From positions 6,696,001-6,760,000 of the forward strand of contig CM069869.1 in the NCBI GenBank assembly GCA_036172665.1: 64,000 nucleotides of DNA. Reading direction: 5' to 3'. Shown here piece after piece: positions 22,778-35,675 of this stretch. Numbering within the stretch: the stretch's first letter is position 1; each line of letters starts with the position of its first letter. The notes below the pieces were generated by a model. The model was given only the letters and a program-made list of their open reading frames with translations. It had not been told where the DNA came from and did no database searches. This DNA comes from Prosopocoilus inquinatus. Lineage: Eukaryota > Arthropoda > Insecta > Coleoptera > Lucanidae. The position numbers and the translations under genes are program-made.

Positions 22778-25347
22778 TCAGACGGAGAACCATCGAGCAA
22801 TTTCACTAAAGAAGCCCCCACTTGTTGAAGATCTAAAAGGCGGTCGGTATTCCCTCTCAGTCTTCGTCAAAAATTCTCTCTCCTGAACTAGGCGCTGCTC
22901 TTGGAAGAGATTTCTTATGTTTTGACCGTTCAACTCAAGCTCGTACAAATCCTGAACGGCGGAAATAACTTCCTCAGCGGTTACCGCCGCGATGATGTTC
23001 TCGCCTTTGCATTTGGAATCGCGCAAGGCTGCATCCAAAACATCGTTTTGTTCTTGGTAAACGCGGATCAGTTCGCGATAACATTCTATCTGTTTTTCAT
23101 CAGCATTTTCACCGAGATTTTGGTGCCTGCAATAAAATTTAATATACCGGCTGTTTCAAACCGAATGTGCACTGAAGGGATCTCCTGAACCATAAGAGAT
23201 ACAAATTCTATGAACTAAACATTGCCAATATGTATTAAATAAAGGTTTAAAAAAATCTGTGTTATTTAAGCTTCAAATTAATATCAACTATTAAATGTGA
23301 TACACTATTACAATCAGAAGAAAAAATGCTATCGAATAGAATAATGAAAAGATATACGTTGTAATTAAAAAATCGAAACTGATGGTGGTCGTAGAAAACG
23401 AAACGTTTGACTTCAATTCTACCACCCCTCTTCGAAGTAGAATAAAAAAGTGCCTGTAGAAAGCTAAATCAAAATATCAAAATTATTTATAACAAAAGAG
23501 ATACAGATCAAAAAAGAAAATCGCATTAATATCTCAAGAAGAAATAAGAATAAAATCATTTTGTCAAGGGATATGAATAAAGCATTAATTCGTGCATTTA
23601 ACCGAATTTATATCTCTTACGGTTTACGAGATCCCTTCAGTGCGTATTCAATTTGGATGAGTCGGTATGTGTATACCCGGCTAACACGCAGTTCTGCGGA
23701 CGACATAAAATTACTTACTGGATGATGAGATATTCAATGTATTCTTTATACTTGTCGTTACATACAGTGATCGCGTTGTTCTTCAAGAAGTGAGCAAATT
23801 TCGCCATCGATTTTTGAATGACGCATTTCTCATCTTCATACTTCTTCTTTTTCTCTTCCAATTCTCTGATCGCCTCCCTTAAAGTATCCGCTATTTTTTC
23901 TTCGTGATCGATGTTTTTCCTCACACTGCTGTTTTCGACTTTAACCGAAAGGATTTCAGTCTCGTAGTAGACACGCATGTGCTTTATATAGTGGTGAGTA
24001 CAAAGTTTACAAAAGTTGCGAAACATCATGGCACAGTTCACTAGGTGATGATTTCCGACGCTATTTTCTTTCACTTCAGTCAGCTGACATGGATCGTGGC
24101 ATACTGTCCCGTAATGGAAATATTGCTGTTGATTGTTCTGTAATTGTATGCGAATTTGTAGCATTTTACAAACAAATTGGACTAGAGCAAAACCTTAAAA
24201 CTGCTGGAGCAACTGAGTTCGGTGCAGACGGTTCTTGCTCGATTCACATTTCTTTCTCTAACTTTCTTCGTGGTAAAGTACAGGTCTTTCTTCAAATCAT
24301 CAACGGATTTCGTTTTGTCTTCGAGGTATTTCTTCCGGTTGTCTAGTAGCTGCAGGTTCTTCACGATGGCTTCCGTAATTTGGGCTAACGGCTCACTGAG
24401 CAAGAGAATTAGACGACGAGCTTCGTTAATGGAAACTGTATCCTGAATCTTGTGCGGCTCGGCGTTCACGACGTAATCCATAAATCTGGAAAGGAAAGAA
24501 AATCAAACGAGATGGTTTAAATTGTTAATTGGGAAATAAATAATTACGCCAAGCAAACTTCGGCGGATTTGTTCCAACTGAGGCCGAAATCTTCCTTCTC
24601 CTGTTCGGAGAACAATACGCCCTTATTGTTCGCCACCAGAAACCTAAACGCTTCGTTATCCATACAAAAAACGTTACCCTTGTGGAAAGGGATTTTCACA
24701 TTAGGCGGATTAGATTCGATCTCCTCAAGGATCCTTTTCAATGGTTTCAGGGTATCACCAGGGCGATAGAAAGTACTGCGTGAATTCGTGAATAAGAAAC
24801 AGATGTTTTCGCTGGCGCTTCTCTGTAAACGCGATAGCAATTGTTTCACGCAGTATTCGAACAGAATCGTCAGCCTGGCATTGTTGGGCTTGAGCATTAT
24901 GCAGATGGCGTGTAAGTCTTTTAATTCCCCGATGACTTTCAGCATCTCATCGAAATTTTCCTCATCTTTCATTATACCTCGGGTATCACCTAATCCAGGG
25001 GTGTCTATCAGACGGATAACCGCGTTTCCGACCAGAAACTTGTAGCTCCTTGCCGCTTGGGTCGCAGACGCTCCCACAATCGCCGATTCGTTTTCATCTT
25101 CTCCAAAAACTACCGGTATCTCCTCTAGGTCTTCGTTTGTCACAGTGAATCTGCATGGAATGAAAGACACGATTTTTTCTGCAGGCAGAGCATCGTCTAA
25201 TGTCTTGAAAGACAGGTAGTTGACGAAAGCGTTAATGAAAGTTGATTTTCCCACTCCGGTTTCTCCGACCAGCAAAATGTTAAACTCCTTTGGAGGGTAA
25301 GGTTTTGGCTTTGGAGCCGGGTCAGGTATACGCGTAGGATCCGACAT
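22778..25347 (-). CDS. AIG1/GIMAP-like P-loop GTPase, paralogue 2 (619 aa)
   Basis: Exons 24548-25347, 24194-24485, 23719-24137 and 22778-23126. Three have exactly the lengths of paralogue 1 (800, 292 and 349 nt); exon 3 is one codon shorter. It keeps P-loop GETGVGKST (residues 28-36), DTPG (115-118) and TNSRSTFYRPGDT. Exon 2 ends CTELSC. Exon 3 has CHDPC, C, CKLCTHHYIKHM and the coiled coil REAIRELEEKKKKYEDEK. The C-terminus is SGGFFSEIARWFSV. A minus-strand AATAAA at 22746-22751 lies 26 nt past the stop codon. A 5' non-coding exon probably ends at 25520, with its acceptor just upstream of 25357. Intact. Very close to paralogue 3, more distant from paralogue 1. Confidence 0.86.
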
Positions 25348-25357
25348 TTTATGGATT

Positions 25358-25570
25358 CTAAAACAATTATATATTTTAGTTACTTTTCGTTTTCAAGAGG
25401 TCGAGTCAGTTTTCTAAGAGAAACTGCACGTGCAAAATTTTTCCTCAGAAAAACGGAATACCACCAGCAAAAGAAAACATTCCTTCAAAATATTAATTAA
25501 ATCACACAAGAAAGTTTACCTTGTCGTCAGTAGGTACTGCTCAGTGCAACAACGAAAGATTGTAGTGTTA
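25358..25570 (-). promoter_or_regulatory. 5' intron and non-coding exon of GTPase paralogue 2
   Basis: The donor GACGACAAG|GTAAA at 25520/25519 and the acceptor TTTTAG ending at 25358 define an intron containing the conserved E-box TGCACGTGCA (25425-25434). The promoter should lie right of about 25550. Confidence 0.45.
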
Positions 25571-26793
25571 TTATTGCAAACTTTTGAAATCTGTGTGCGC
25601 AGTAACATACATATCGGTTAGATGCACAATCTACAATTATTCAGACTTGTACAGAGTGTTTCGTAAGAATGTGACGACCCTAACATTTGTTTTTTAAATG
25701 GAACAATCTATATATTATTGCACAGTTAGCTGTCTTATTATCAGTGGACGAAAATGATGTCAGGTTTTATTGACCTAAAGTTTATCGTTTTCAAGATATT
25801 GACAATTTACCGGTAAAAATTATTATATGAACATTTATGCTTTTGTTTTAAAACAAAATATTAGGTTACTAAGAATTTTTGTTAAAAGTAATTTCTTTAT
25901 GTAAATATGTAAATAAGTACCATAATTGAATAACATTTATTAATTTAATAATAATTTTAGTTTAGTTCTGAATGTTTACAGGCATCCCCCTTCTAGATAT
26001 TTTATTTTTTCAAAATTTTTTGTAGTATTTTGATATTTTCTTTTAAAACAAAAGTATTAGTGTGTCGTACGGTCGTATTCAGATTTTGTATTTGTATCAC
26101 GTGTTATGAATGTCTAAGGCAGCGTCCATAACAAAAAAGACAATTGACAGTGGCATCTTCCAAACTGTCAATCTTAACCTATTTGTTCGAACTCTAATAG
26201 ATTGTTCATCGAATTTAACATAAAAATATCGAATGTCATGTTTATATTTTTATAAATAAGGAAGATATTCGAGCTTTTCGAAAATTGGAATTTTCAGTTT
26301 CTTGAAGATATTTTAGAAACGAATGAAGGTAGAAAAGATTTTCTTGAATATTTTGATAGGCTCCAAAGTAGGGCAACTTTTTTGCACGTTTGACCGTCTC
26401 TGTGTCTCTTATAGTTTACGGAGATCCCCATGGTGACCCTTTAATTAGTTGTAAGCCTGTATACATTTGTTATGCCATTCCTAGCAGCCAGTAGGCATCA
26501 ATAGGAAAGTTCTGTGTCAATGAAACGATTAAGAAACGAATCTGATCTCACAGAAGTTACGCAGAAACAAATTATGTATCACCATGTAAGGCAGTTAAAT
26601 GTTACTTGTAAATCATAGAAATAAACAATTATTTTCTATCTTCACTAACAACTTTATAACTTTTTTAAGCAGTTTTATATGTACTTTTTAATTTTAAACA
26701 GAGCTTTTTTATTGCAATTTTTCTCTCAAATCAAAATGAAGGGAACATCTCTCTAGGGACACATTTGAACTTTTTAATTTGATCACTCTGCAC
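25571..26793. other. AT-rich non-coding part of duplication copy B
   Basis: No gene supported; matches copy C 60824-62047 closely. Confidence 0.5.
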
Positions 26794-27513
26794 ACTGGGT
26801 GTCTCAATAAGGGCGGCGACCGGCGATATGTAGCAACTCGTCATACTCACAGCTTCAGGAGAAAAACAAATTATAGTTAAAGTGATCAAGAAATTCAAGG
26901 AAAATATTTTCAAGTATATCTGAGATAACCGCAAGGAGACGCAATCAATAGAATCAACAATAAAAATTAATTTTACTTACAAAAGTCTCAGAATAAGCTA
27001 CAGCTTTGATAGCATCGTCATTAACGATAAAAATTATACCCCTCTCTAACTTTGAAAAACACCATTTTTTAATTTCCTTTTTCCTATTTTCGATGTCTAA
27101 ATAAACAACAAATTAAAAGAAATTTATCACAGTAGTAAAAGATAATAGTAATTCTAGAGGGGGGCAAACTAATATTAATGCATGTAAAACATAAATTATT
27201 TAAATATCGTTGTTAATCTTAATACTCGTTGGGCCAAAATTTCAAAGTGCAAGCAGGGTTCGACCAGAGAGGTTGGAAACCTCTCTGACTTCGACTAGCC
27301 TTAAGAAACTGTTGAATTAGTTATTTTAAAAATCTATCATAACTTCTTTACTCTTTATCAAAAATTAACGAACTTCGGCTCGTTTGAAAACTAGGAATAT
27401 TTTTTTTGAATATCTCTTGGCCACTTTTACCATGAGCTTTTTCTGCCGAAGCTATTATTATTATTACGGTTTGCTCTATGTCGTCGGTCGCCGCCCTTAT
27501 TGAAACACGCGGT
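26794..27513. mobile_element. non-autonomous TIR transposon, about 720 bp (copy B)
   Basis: Ends GTGTCTCAATAAGGGCGGCG (from 26799) and CGCCGCCCTTATTGAAACAC (to about 27508) are inverted repeats of about 30-36 bp with few mismatches. The interior has no intact transposase. The same element is present in copy C at 62048-62973 with about 200 extra bases. The short minus-strand ORF over its left end is not a gene. Confidence 0.7.
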
Positions 27514-30500
27514 ATAAGTGAGAGCTTGAGTTTGTAAAGAAAACATAAAAATTTAAAAAAAAATCGTCATAAAAAAGAATTGATGACTCACATTTTACAA
27601 TCGCTACTGTAATGCACTTAGTTAATAATACGTTTGATTCACATATTATGCATTTTAACACTTTGTGAAATCGATAACGAGCAATTAGTTTTGTTTCTTC
27701 ATGAGATTCCGTTTAACTGCTACAAAGTAGATAAACAAAGTTCACACTGTTTTTATGCTTCTAACATTAGTAGTATAATTGAAAATAAAAATTAATAAAT
27801 GAATTTCAATTGTAATAAATTTGCAAATGAATTAGTGCCACATTAAGGACGAGCTGCAGGGGGCCGAGTGGCCGGGACGCATTTTTATTGTTGCATGCAG
27901 TCGCGTTTCATTCGTCTTATTTTTTCAAATAAGTAAGTGGAGTAAATATCTTGTGAGAACGATATATTTTACTATTTTTGCAGGGGGAAGGGAATAAATT
28001 AGATAATTGGCCCCAAGCGCAAGCTTTCCATACTGCAGCACCAAACTGAATTCTACAGGATGTGTCATAAAATACGGAGGAGATTTCCCGCATGGTCTGG
28101 ATGGACCTTAAGAAGGAAATATTTTAAACATTAAATAATGTTTCGACAAATACGTAAAATAATATGTTATAAAAGAGTGTCTAATATTTTATTGAATATT
28201 AGTATAGGTATTACGAGTTTCTTTAACTCCAAATTTCAACCTAGGTAAAATGTTCCTGCGCTCAATTTTTAAAAACCAGTTTGGCATTTGCAGGCGTTCT
28301 ATGATGAAACAAGATGAGGTTCAGCAATATTTAGGTTTATTTTTTTTAAATAAAAATATTATAACTGTTCAAAATGTTCTCTTACACGTTTACACGGTTT
28401 TCAAATGTTTTACAGCATTTTTAAATATTTGAAACGTAACTGATCTTAACAACACACTTGTTTTATTCAAACTTGCTTGCTTATCCTGCAATGGAACATC
28501 ACCTTTTAAGTACACATATATAAAAACTCCTACATTTATATTTGAAAAAGAATAACCTTACCGCTTGTAGTGTATTACACTTCTGATACTCCACAACAAT
28601 CAAGTTCTTTTGGGTTGTACCAGTTCTCGCCTCAACATTTATATTCGTGCTATCTAATCACCCTTTCCTTTTAGCGATTACGGAATTATGCATACGTATT
28701 TTAAGGAATTTTTTTCAATTTCGGTGCTTTAAAGAGCTACATTATGAAACTTAAATTAGTCATTTGGATTTCATAAAGTAGGACATTAAATCACCCGAAA
28801 TTTTATTTTGTAAGGTTGGTGGCAACATACGCTGCTGGATTACAAATTACAAGTAATAACCTAACTCCAAGTTATACGTGTTTGAAATTACCTCTATTTT
28901 CTAGCATCTTAAATTAAATTATGTTAAGCGTCAACCAATTTCATCAACCGACCTCAACAAAACAAAATTCGCCATATGACACTAGAAAATAACATCGATT
29001 TTTAAGATTTTCTTCTTGTCTAAGCACCAAAATAGAAAGAAATACTATAAAATACACGTAAGTCACTTTGGCGCATTTGTTTTCGACTCGTTTTCTAAAA
29101 CTGGACGTGTACGCTAAAATCACGTCTTATCAAAGTAAGAAAATTAAAAAAAAATCAAATTTAGAACATATTAGACAAAATTTTAGTAAGTATGTGTCAT
29201 TTGGTACTCACTCAAAAGGATTTGCCGCATGATATTTCGAAAAGAACGATTTTTTTATTTTCTGTTTCATTCAAGATGTCAAGCGGTAAATGGTATTTAA
29301 CTTTACCGAGTAGTTAGCTTCTTCAATTATATCCAGAAAAAATATTTGAAAAAATTAAATTTGTTTTACTGTTGCACGCACAAGGAAATTTCAGACGATT
29401 TTTCACATTTTCGGTGCAAATCGATTTTTCTTTTTTAATAATATTTTGCATTAGCATTTCTGATTACTTTATAATCAACACACTCAATTGCCACATCTTT
29501 ACAGAAGATCGCACATGCTTCCTGAGAATGTCCGGAATTTCCCGGGCTGTGCTCATGCATTTATTTCGTAAACAGGACATGCTAAAAGATCTTTGCTCCC
29601 TTGCTGTCTTGAGCAAGACTGCCGAAATCAAAACTTTACTTTTCCACTACGTACGTTTCGAACAAATTGAGCCCTTTTTCAAGTGAAAAATATTACTTCC
29701 TGCTTGAAATATAATATTTCTTTTTTTTATAAACTGCAGTAATTTTTTAAAGTATTATAATTTACAAATTTAATTAAAAAAATCGTACTGGTTGGGTCAA
29801 ATTCGCCTTCTTTAAAGACAAGCGCCATCTAAAAAGAGGTGTTTCCCTTTAAAAGAGTTTAAAATTTGACACACCCTGCATCTTATATATGCAAACTAAT
29901 TTCAAATAACAACTTATTGCTTTTTTTAACGTACAGCATGTCTTAAAAGGCCGTACCTTTGAAATTGGGTTCGGGAAGCTGAAATAATCGAAATAAATGA
30001 AAGAATGATGAAAGTTTCGATTTGCCTTCATTAAAGAGTTCTTCGAGAAAATAGCTCTAAATATTGTTACGACAGAATGTGGCTAACTTCACTTATTTAC
30101 GGATATATTTTAATTTAATACACGTATCAAAGGTAAACGTAGTTAATTACGTTATATTTTAGTTACAAAAGAGTGTCGTGCACTTGAAGGACTCAAGTTA
30201 ATTTTTATTTTAGTTAATTACTTAGTGGATTCGTCACTTTAGATAAGTAATTTAAAGCTTAAATTTATAAATGTACGACTTTAAGGTGTAGGTGTTAGAA
30301 TAGTCCAACTGAATCATATCTCGCGATTATTGTTTAATTTTTTGTATAATTCTTAGCCTCGCGGTGCGTGTTGATTTACTTTGTGGCCAGTTAAATCTTA
30401 TTTGATATTATCTTGACATTTGCGTCGTATGTTTTGGCCATCGCCGAGACTCACATATCTTTAAAGCTTGAATCAACAGACATTTCTTCAACAATTGTGC

Positions 30501-31123
30501 TGTGTTATTGTCTACTTCTTACGTTGAACGCAGAGAAAGAGTGAATGAAAATCTTCCGTGGGCTAAAGAATGCCTTCGGACGTTGCTGGAATTTTGGGAA
30601 TCATTGTTTCAGTAGTTCTTTCAGCAGAGCTTCTTTCCCTTGTTTTGAATCAATAAACAATTAAAGTGTAGGTATACAGATTTGAAGAGGAAACACATTA
30701 GGTATACTTAAGAAGCGGACACTTTACGTTACTACTTTAGCTTTGCTCAGGGTACCGTACGTGAGGTATAGTTGGCGAGTATGTTGATGAAAGGCGATTT
30801 TTCAAAACTGCGCTCGCCGGTTTCCCTCAGGGTGCTCATTCTCGAATCAGGGGAACAAACTCGTAAAAAAACGTGACCTCAACATGACGTTGACCCTCAC
30901 ACAAACCTACACGATTCGCAGGAGAATTACGTCATTTTGACGTCACGTCCTCTTGCGAGTTTGTTCCCTCAATTTAAGGTGATCAACTGTTTTATTCAGG
31001 ACAGTTGGCAACGCTGTCCTGGGTAAATCGTTATATTACAGAACCCAATGAACGTACTGGTTTTTAAGAAGTGTCCTGGGAAGGGCTGTTCCACCTGCTA
31101 TCACAAAGCAGCAGACTGCTATG
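27514..31123. other. AT-rich intergenic sequence
   Basis: No gene recognised. The part up to about 28537 belongs to duplication copy B. A hairpin pairs AGGGGAACAAACTCG (about 30857) with CGAGTTTGTTCCCT (about 30955). Confidence 0.45.
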
Positions 31124-31398
31124 TTTAACGCTTATTCTCATCTCATGATTAGAGTCATATCTAACTAAAGTCCAACATACACGATAAAGCTTTATGCAAA
31201 TTTTATGAGCAAGAGAGTGAAAGAGAATTTAATCACAATGACCGGTATTTTCTTTTATTTAGCAACGCTGTGATTAAATTGTCTCTCACTTTCTTACTCA
31301 TTAAATTCGCATAAAGTTATATCGATTCTGTTTATTTTAACCAAGGCTTTAGTTAGAGACGACTCTAATCTTGAAATGAGAATGCAGCTCGGCGTTGC
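31124..31398. mobile_element. fold-back MITE, about 275 bp
   Basis: The left arm (ATTAGAGTCATATCTAACTA) pairs with TAGTTAGAGACGACTCTAAT on the right. Inner arms (AAGAGAATTTAATCACA / TGTGATTAAATTGTCTCTC) also pair, so almost the whole element folds on itself. Non-coding. Confidence 0.75.
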
Positions 31399-31990
31399 TA
31401 AATTAAATACGAGGTGAGAATACGGGCTAATGTTACTCACATGTCTTTCGTTTTTGAATGGCAACGATTAAACATATATGTTCTTAACATAAATGTAATA
31501 GTTTTCGAGAAAAATGCAGTGGCAGATTTTCACTAAACCGTTTGAGAACTGCTGGCATAGCTAAAAGTGGAACGTGTGCGCCTCTTCAATTACAACCCGC
31601 AGCCGAAGTAGGCCAGGGTCAGCGCCTTATTAGAACTTGAGCAGGAATGATGTAACTCAGCGCCGCTGCGATCAGTTGATCCGTCAAAGTGTTTACAATT
31701 TAAATTAACTTCACTGCAAGTAATTACAAGTTTAAGTATTAAATTAAAAGCTAGTGCAATTCAAGAAGCTGCGGTTTTATAATTGCCGAACAAATTAAAA
31801 GCGAGGTACAAACAAACTGTAATTTCTCATTCCATATCATTTTTAAAAGACTTACAAAAATTTTACATTTACTTTGTTTCCAAGGACCGTAACTAGTAAT
31901 ACTTTCATAGTTAGCAGCGAGATTGCAGCCAAAGTTTATTTACGTAAAAGGGTGAAGGAAGAACATTTTCAACGCTCTTGCCTAATTGGT

Positions 31991-32311
31991 GCATACGTTT
32001 CTAGGGCTTCATTTTATTTATTTAAACGAATAAAACACTCGGTAAACTTAACCGTAATTTAATAATGCTTACGAATTAATTTATTTGTAACAATTTATTT
32101 GCACACTAAAATCTAACTTCGACGATCGCTGTTAGAATTCAACTGACTCCTGAGTCCACTCCGGCCGATTTTATATCTTTTGCTGCCGTCTCGAATTTTC
32201 CAAGCTGGAAAATTCGAATTTGTTCGATGGTGGCGTGACGGCCAATAACGCATAACGAACCGACTTCTCGACGCCTTCAGTTTGACGTAGTAAGCCGGGT
32301 GGCGCGCCACA
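31991..32311 (-). repeat. 3' LTR of Ty3/gypsy element 1
   Basis: Read on the minus strand, it begins TGTGGCGCGCC at 32311 directly after a purine tract (AAGAAGGGGGCAG), the expected polypurine primer site. It ends near ..CTAGAAACGTA. It is about 320 bp and similar to the partial LTR at 37877-38099. Confidence 0.85.
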
Positions 32312-32322
32312 CTGCCCCCTTC

Positions 32323-32886
32323 TTAAAAACGTTTCGTCTCGAAATGTTCCTGGTTATAGTCTTGAAGGAGGGTGTCGGAATCTACATGCTGGCCATTCTT
32401 GCAACTTCCAACTTGGTGGCTGCAGACTAGGACTTCAATTCCCGTTCTGTGGAAGATGACTTCCAGCATGCTTCGAATTACTCTCCAGTCTAGTCCGTCT
32501 AATCCGCAGCCCAATTTGGAGATGGCTAACTTCATCTGATGGTTCTCTATTAGCTGTCTCCTCAAGCTATATAGGGCTCTTCACATACTTTGATAATCAT
32601 GTTTACCGCTTGATGTCTTCTTAGTGACTAAATAATGCACCTGGCGCCTCCGATCTGCCGTCGAATCGATGATCTGCAGACTCTTGCCTACCACAGGATG
32701 CTGTCTTCGGAGCTCCTCGATTTGGCCAAATTTCTTCCTAAACACCTGAGCGATTCCTTTGGACATTTTCAGGTCTTCTGCTACGCAGTGGGCCAGACTG
32801 TACTCCAGTGGCACTTTAAAGAGATCTTGTTGCTTCTCCGTGGTCACTCCAAACCGTGCCTTACTTCCTTCGGCGTGATGAGACAT
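32323..32886 (-). pseudogene. OARD1/TARG1-type macrodomain ORF carried by gypsy element 1
   Basis: This separate frame starts at ATG 32886, 14 nt after the integrase stop, and ends 11 nt before the 3' LTR. It has 188 codons with one internal TGA (codon 102). Counted from that Met, the core reads SLAHCVAEDLKMSKGIA (residues 30-46), HYLVTKK (84-90), SKLGCGLDGLDW (123-134) and a final GIEVLVCS strand. Known family facts: OARD1/TARG1 removes ADP-ribose from glutamate/aspartate and uses a Lys (K84 in human) and an Asp (D125). The equivalents are visible here as K89 and D130. The domain covers nearly the whole ORF. The capture is inferred from its position inside the LTR pair, downstream of integrase and before the polypurine tract. 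Confidence 0.85.
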
Positions 32887-32900
32887 GAAGGTTTCGAAGT

Positions 32901-34128
32901 TCACTTCGGAAACTTGCGCCCTTTGTACTGTCCCTTCATCTGCTTCTCCATGGTAAGGGCTATCCGGTTGAAGTGGATTACTTTGGGTTTGCCATGGGGG
33001 ACCTTCTTGATGCGGTAAACGACGTCGTTGATGCGTTTCATCACTTTGTAAGGACCTTCCCAAGAGGTCTGCAGTTTTGGGGACAGGCCTCGACGTCTTT
33101 GGGGGTTGTAAAGCCAGACCAGTGCTCCAGGTTGGTATCCCCCGTTTTGAGCGTTGATGTCATAGTGCTCCTTCATCCGATCGCTGGCCGTCTGTATATT
33201 GTGACGCACTTGGTTGTGGATGTGGTCCATTTTCCTGCGTAATTTGCTCACGTAATCTTCGTCGGCAGAGACTTCGCCAGGCTTCACACCAAACTTCAGG
33301 TCGCAGGGCAGTCTCGGTTCTCGCCCGAATACCACTTTCGCTGGAGTCTCCCCTGTTGTCTCATGAACGGACGAGCGGTATGCCATTAGAAACAGGGGAA
33401 TGTACGTGTACCAGTTCCTCTGATGATCGGAAACGACCTTGGATAAATGTCGGTTGATGGTTCTGTTGAACCTTTCCACCATTCCGTCTGACTGTGGGTG
33501 GAGTGTAGTTGTTCTAGTTCTAGGCCGATTCAAAGTTCCTTCCTTGGTCTGAATGCAGTTCCATAGGTACACCATACCGACTGATCCATTCCTTGACAAG
33601 GACTTCCGCAATAGTGACTGCCTCTTGGTTAGGTAGGGCGTAAGCTTCAACCCACTTGCTAAAGTAGTCCATTACCATGACGATGTACTTGTTTCCACCA
33701 TTCGTTTCTGGAAACGGGCCGGCTACATCGATGGCAACTCTCTCAAAAGGACTTCCAACGTTGTACTGTCTCATGGGGGCCTTACCCCGCCTGTGGGGAC
33801 CGTTACTGGCTGCGCAGACTGTACACTTTCTGCACCAATCCTTCACGTCTTCCTTGCAGTTCACCCAGTAAAATCTTTCGCGCACCTTCTCCATAGTCTT
33901 CTTAATTCCCAGATGCCCTCCCGAAGTTCCATCGTGAAGTTCCCTCAGAACTTTTGGCACCCTATTCTTGGGGATCAGTAACTGTGTCTTCTGTTCCACG
34001 CCTTCCTGATTCTCTATGCTTCGTCTCAGAAGACCACGATCCAACACTATGGAGTCTAGTATGATTTTACGGACGCTGTACATGGTGCTACCTCTTCCCA
34101 GGTAGGCCTCGCGTCCCTGCTTTTCCAC
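32901..34128 (-). pseudogene. integrase region of gypsy element 1 Pol (frameshifted)
   Basis: Two overlapping frames. 33520-34128 carries the zinc-binding HHCC segment (LHDGTSGGHLGIKKT, CRKCTVCAAS) and the core start (ERVAIDVAGPFPETNGGNKY, DYFSKWVEAYALP). 32901-33650 carries HPQSDGMVERFNRTINRHL, including the catalytic Glu, and a C-terminal domain with WEGPYKVMKRIND. The frame changes near 33540, where part of the region after HSDQGRNF is also missing. Inactive as it stands. Confidence 0.85.
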
Positions 34129-35675
34129 TCTAGCACTAATTTAAAATCCGGGTCGTTCTCCTGGTATCTTCGCAGTTCTTCGCCTCGCCATTTGTCGTCA
34201 ATAATGGCTGTCCTCGCAGTCGTGGCTACTTTCTCGTCCAAACGACTACAGTGCTTACAGTCTTCGGCACAGGGTCTTCTCGACAAAGCATCGCCATTTC
34301 GATGGCTAGTTCCTGCCCGATGCTGAATTTCAAAATCGTACTCCTGAAGTCGTTCGATCCATCGTGCAACTTGCCCTTCTGGGTTCTTGAAACGGAGAAG
34401 CCATTTTAGAGCGGCATGGTCGGTCCTCAGCAGGAAGCGTCTACCGTACAAGTACTTGTAGAAGTGTTCTATCGTTTTTACGACGGCTAGCAATTCCCTT
34501 CTTGTGACGCAATAGTTTCGTTCTGGCTTTGATAGGACTTTACTGAAGTAGCCGATCACCTTCTCTTGCCCCTCTTGTATATGGGAGAGTACGCCACCAA
34601 TCCCAACGTTGCTAGCATCTGTGTCCACGACGAATTTGCCTTCCGGGAGAGTATAACTCAGAATAGGAGCACTAATCAAGTACTGCTTTAGTTGTTCAAA
34701 GCCAATTTGACACTGTTGGTCCCATTCAAATGGACGACCTTCTTCAGTGAGTTCTGTCAACGGCTCAGCAACGTCTGCAAATCCAGGAACGTAGCGCCGA
34801 TAATAACTACACAGGCCAAGGAAACTCCTTGTTTGGTGTTTATTTCTGGGAGTTGGCCAGTCTTTCACCACCTGAATCTTCATAGGGTCCACGGCGATTC
34901 CATTTCCATTAACAATGTGCCCCAGGTAATTCACTTCCTTCTGGAACAGGTGACACTTCTTGAGGCTAAGCTTTAGTCCAGCTCCGCGAAGCCGCTGAAA
35001 CACTCCTTCTAGGTTCCTTAGGTGGTCGTCGAACGTCTTTCCCACGACAATTATGTCATCAAGGTACACCATGCACGTTGTCCAGGACAGACCTTTCAGA
35101 ACCGTCTCCATTAACGTCTCGAATGTCGCTGGGGCATTACATAATCCGAATGGCATCACTGTGAACTGCCACAGACCCATACCAATGGAAAACGCCGTCT
35201 TTTCTCGATCTTCAGGCGCCAGCTCCACTTGCCAATATCCACTCTTTAAGTCCAAAGTTGAGAAGATCTTTGAGCCGGCCAGGGTGTCTAGGGTATCATC
35301 AATCCGTGGCAGGGGATAGCTGTCCTTCTTGGTGACATTGTTGAGTAACCGGTAGTCTACACAGAACCTGGTGGACCCATCCTTCTTCTTCACAAGCACT
35401 ACTGGTGACGCCCAAGGGCTGCTTGATGGTTCTATTACATTATCCTTTTCCATCTCGCGAATAATGCGTTCCGCTTCCTCACGCTTCGCCAACGGTAATC
35501 GCCTTGGAGCTTGACGGATAGGTCTTTCTTCTCCAGTCTCTATTTTGTGTTTCACGACATCAGTTCTTCCCTTGGATCCATTTTCTACCTCGAATACATC
35601 TTGATAACGGCCGATCAGATTCTTTGCTTTTGTCTTCTGGTCTGGAGTCAATTCCTGGGCTGTTGACATAACCAT
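34056..35675 (-). pseudogene. reverse transcriptase / RNase H of gypsy element 1
   Basis: A 539-residue open frame. RT motifs: RFCVDYRLLNNVTKKDSYPLP, TLDLKSGYWQVELA, MPFGLCNAPATFETLM and catalytic YLDDIIV. It continues into RNase H with VVDTDASNVGIGGVLS, RRELLAVV, LRTDHAALKWL and HRNGDALSRRP. It begins directly after the TAA closing the gag-protease frame, in the same reading frame, and breaks near 34070 before the integrase. Confidence 0.92.

Larger units (their letters stand above)
21967..28537. repeat. segmental duplication, copy B
   Basis: From CACGTAATTATAATTTTAAT at 21967 to the region around 28537, this block aligns in direct orientation with 57396-64000, base for base over long runs. 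It carries GTPase paralogue 2, LINE tails and a TIR element. It lacks about 350 bp and 200 bp present in copy C near 58150-58490 and 62274-62478. It has about 165 bp (23212-23377) that copy C lacks. The true right border lies beyond what copy C shows before the window ends. Confidence 0.9.

Noticed and set aside
26731..26934. Conserved small ORF present in both duplication copies
   Set aside because: It overlaps the terminal inverted repeat of a transposon, and its conservation is explained by the recent duplication.
29372..29686. 104-codon plus-strand ORF
   Set aside because: No motif, no splice partners, AT-rich composition; insufficient support.
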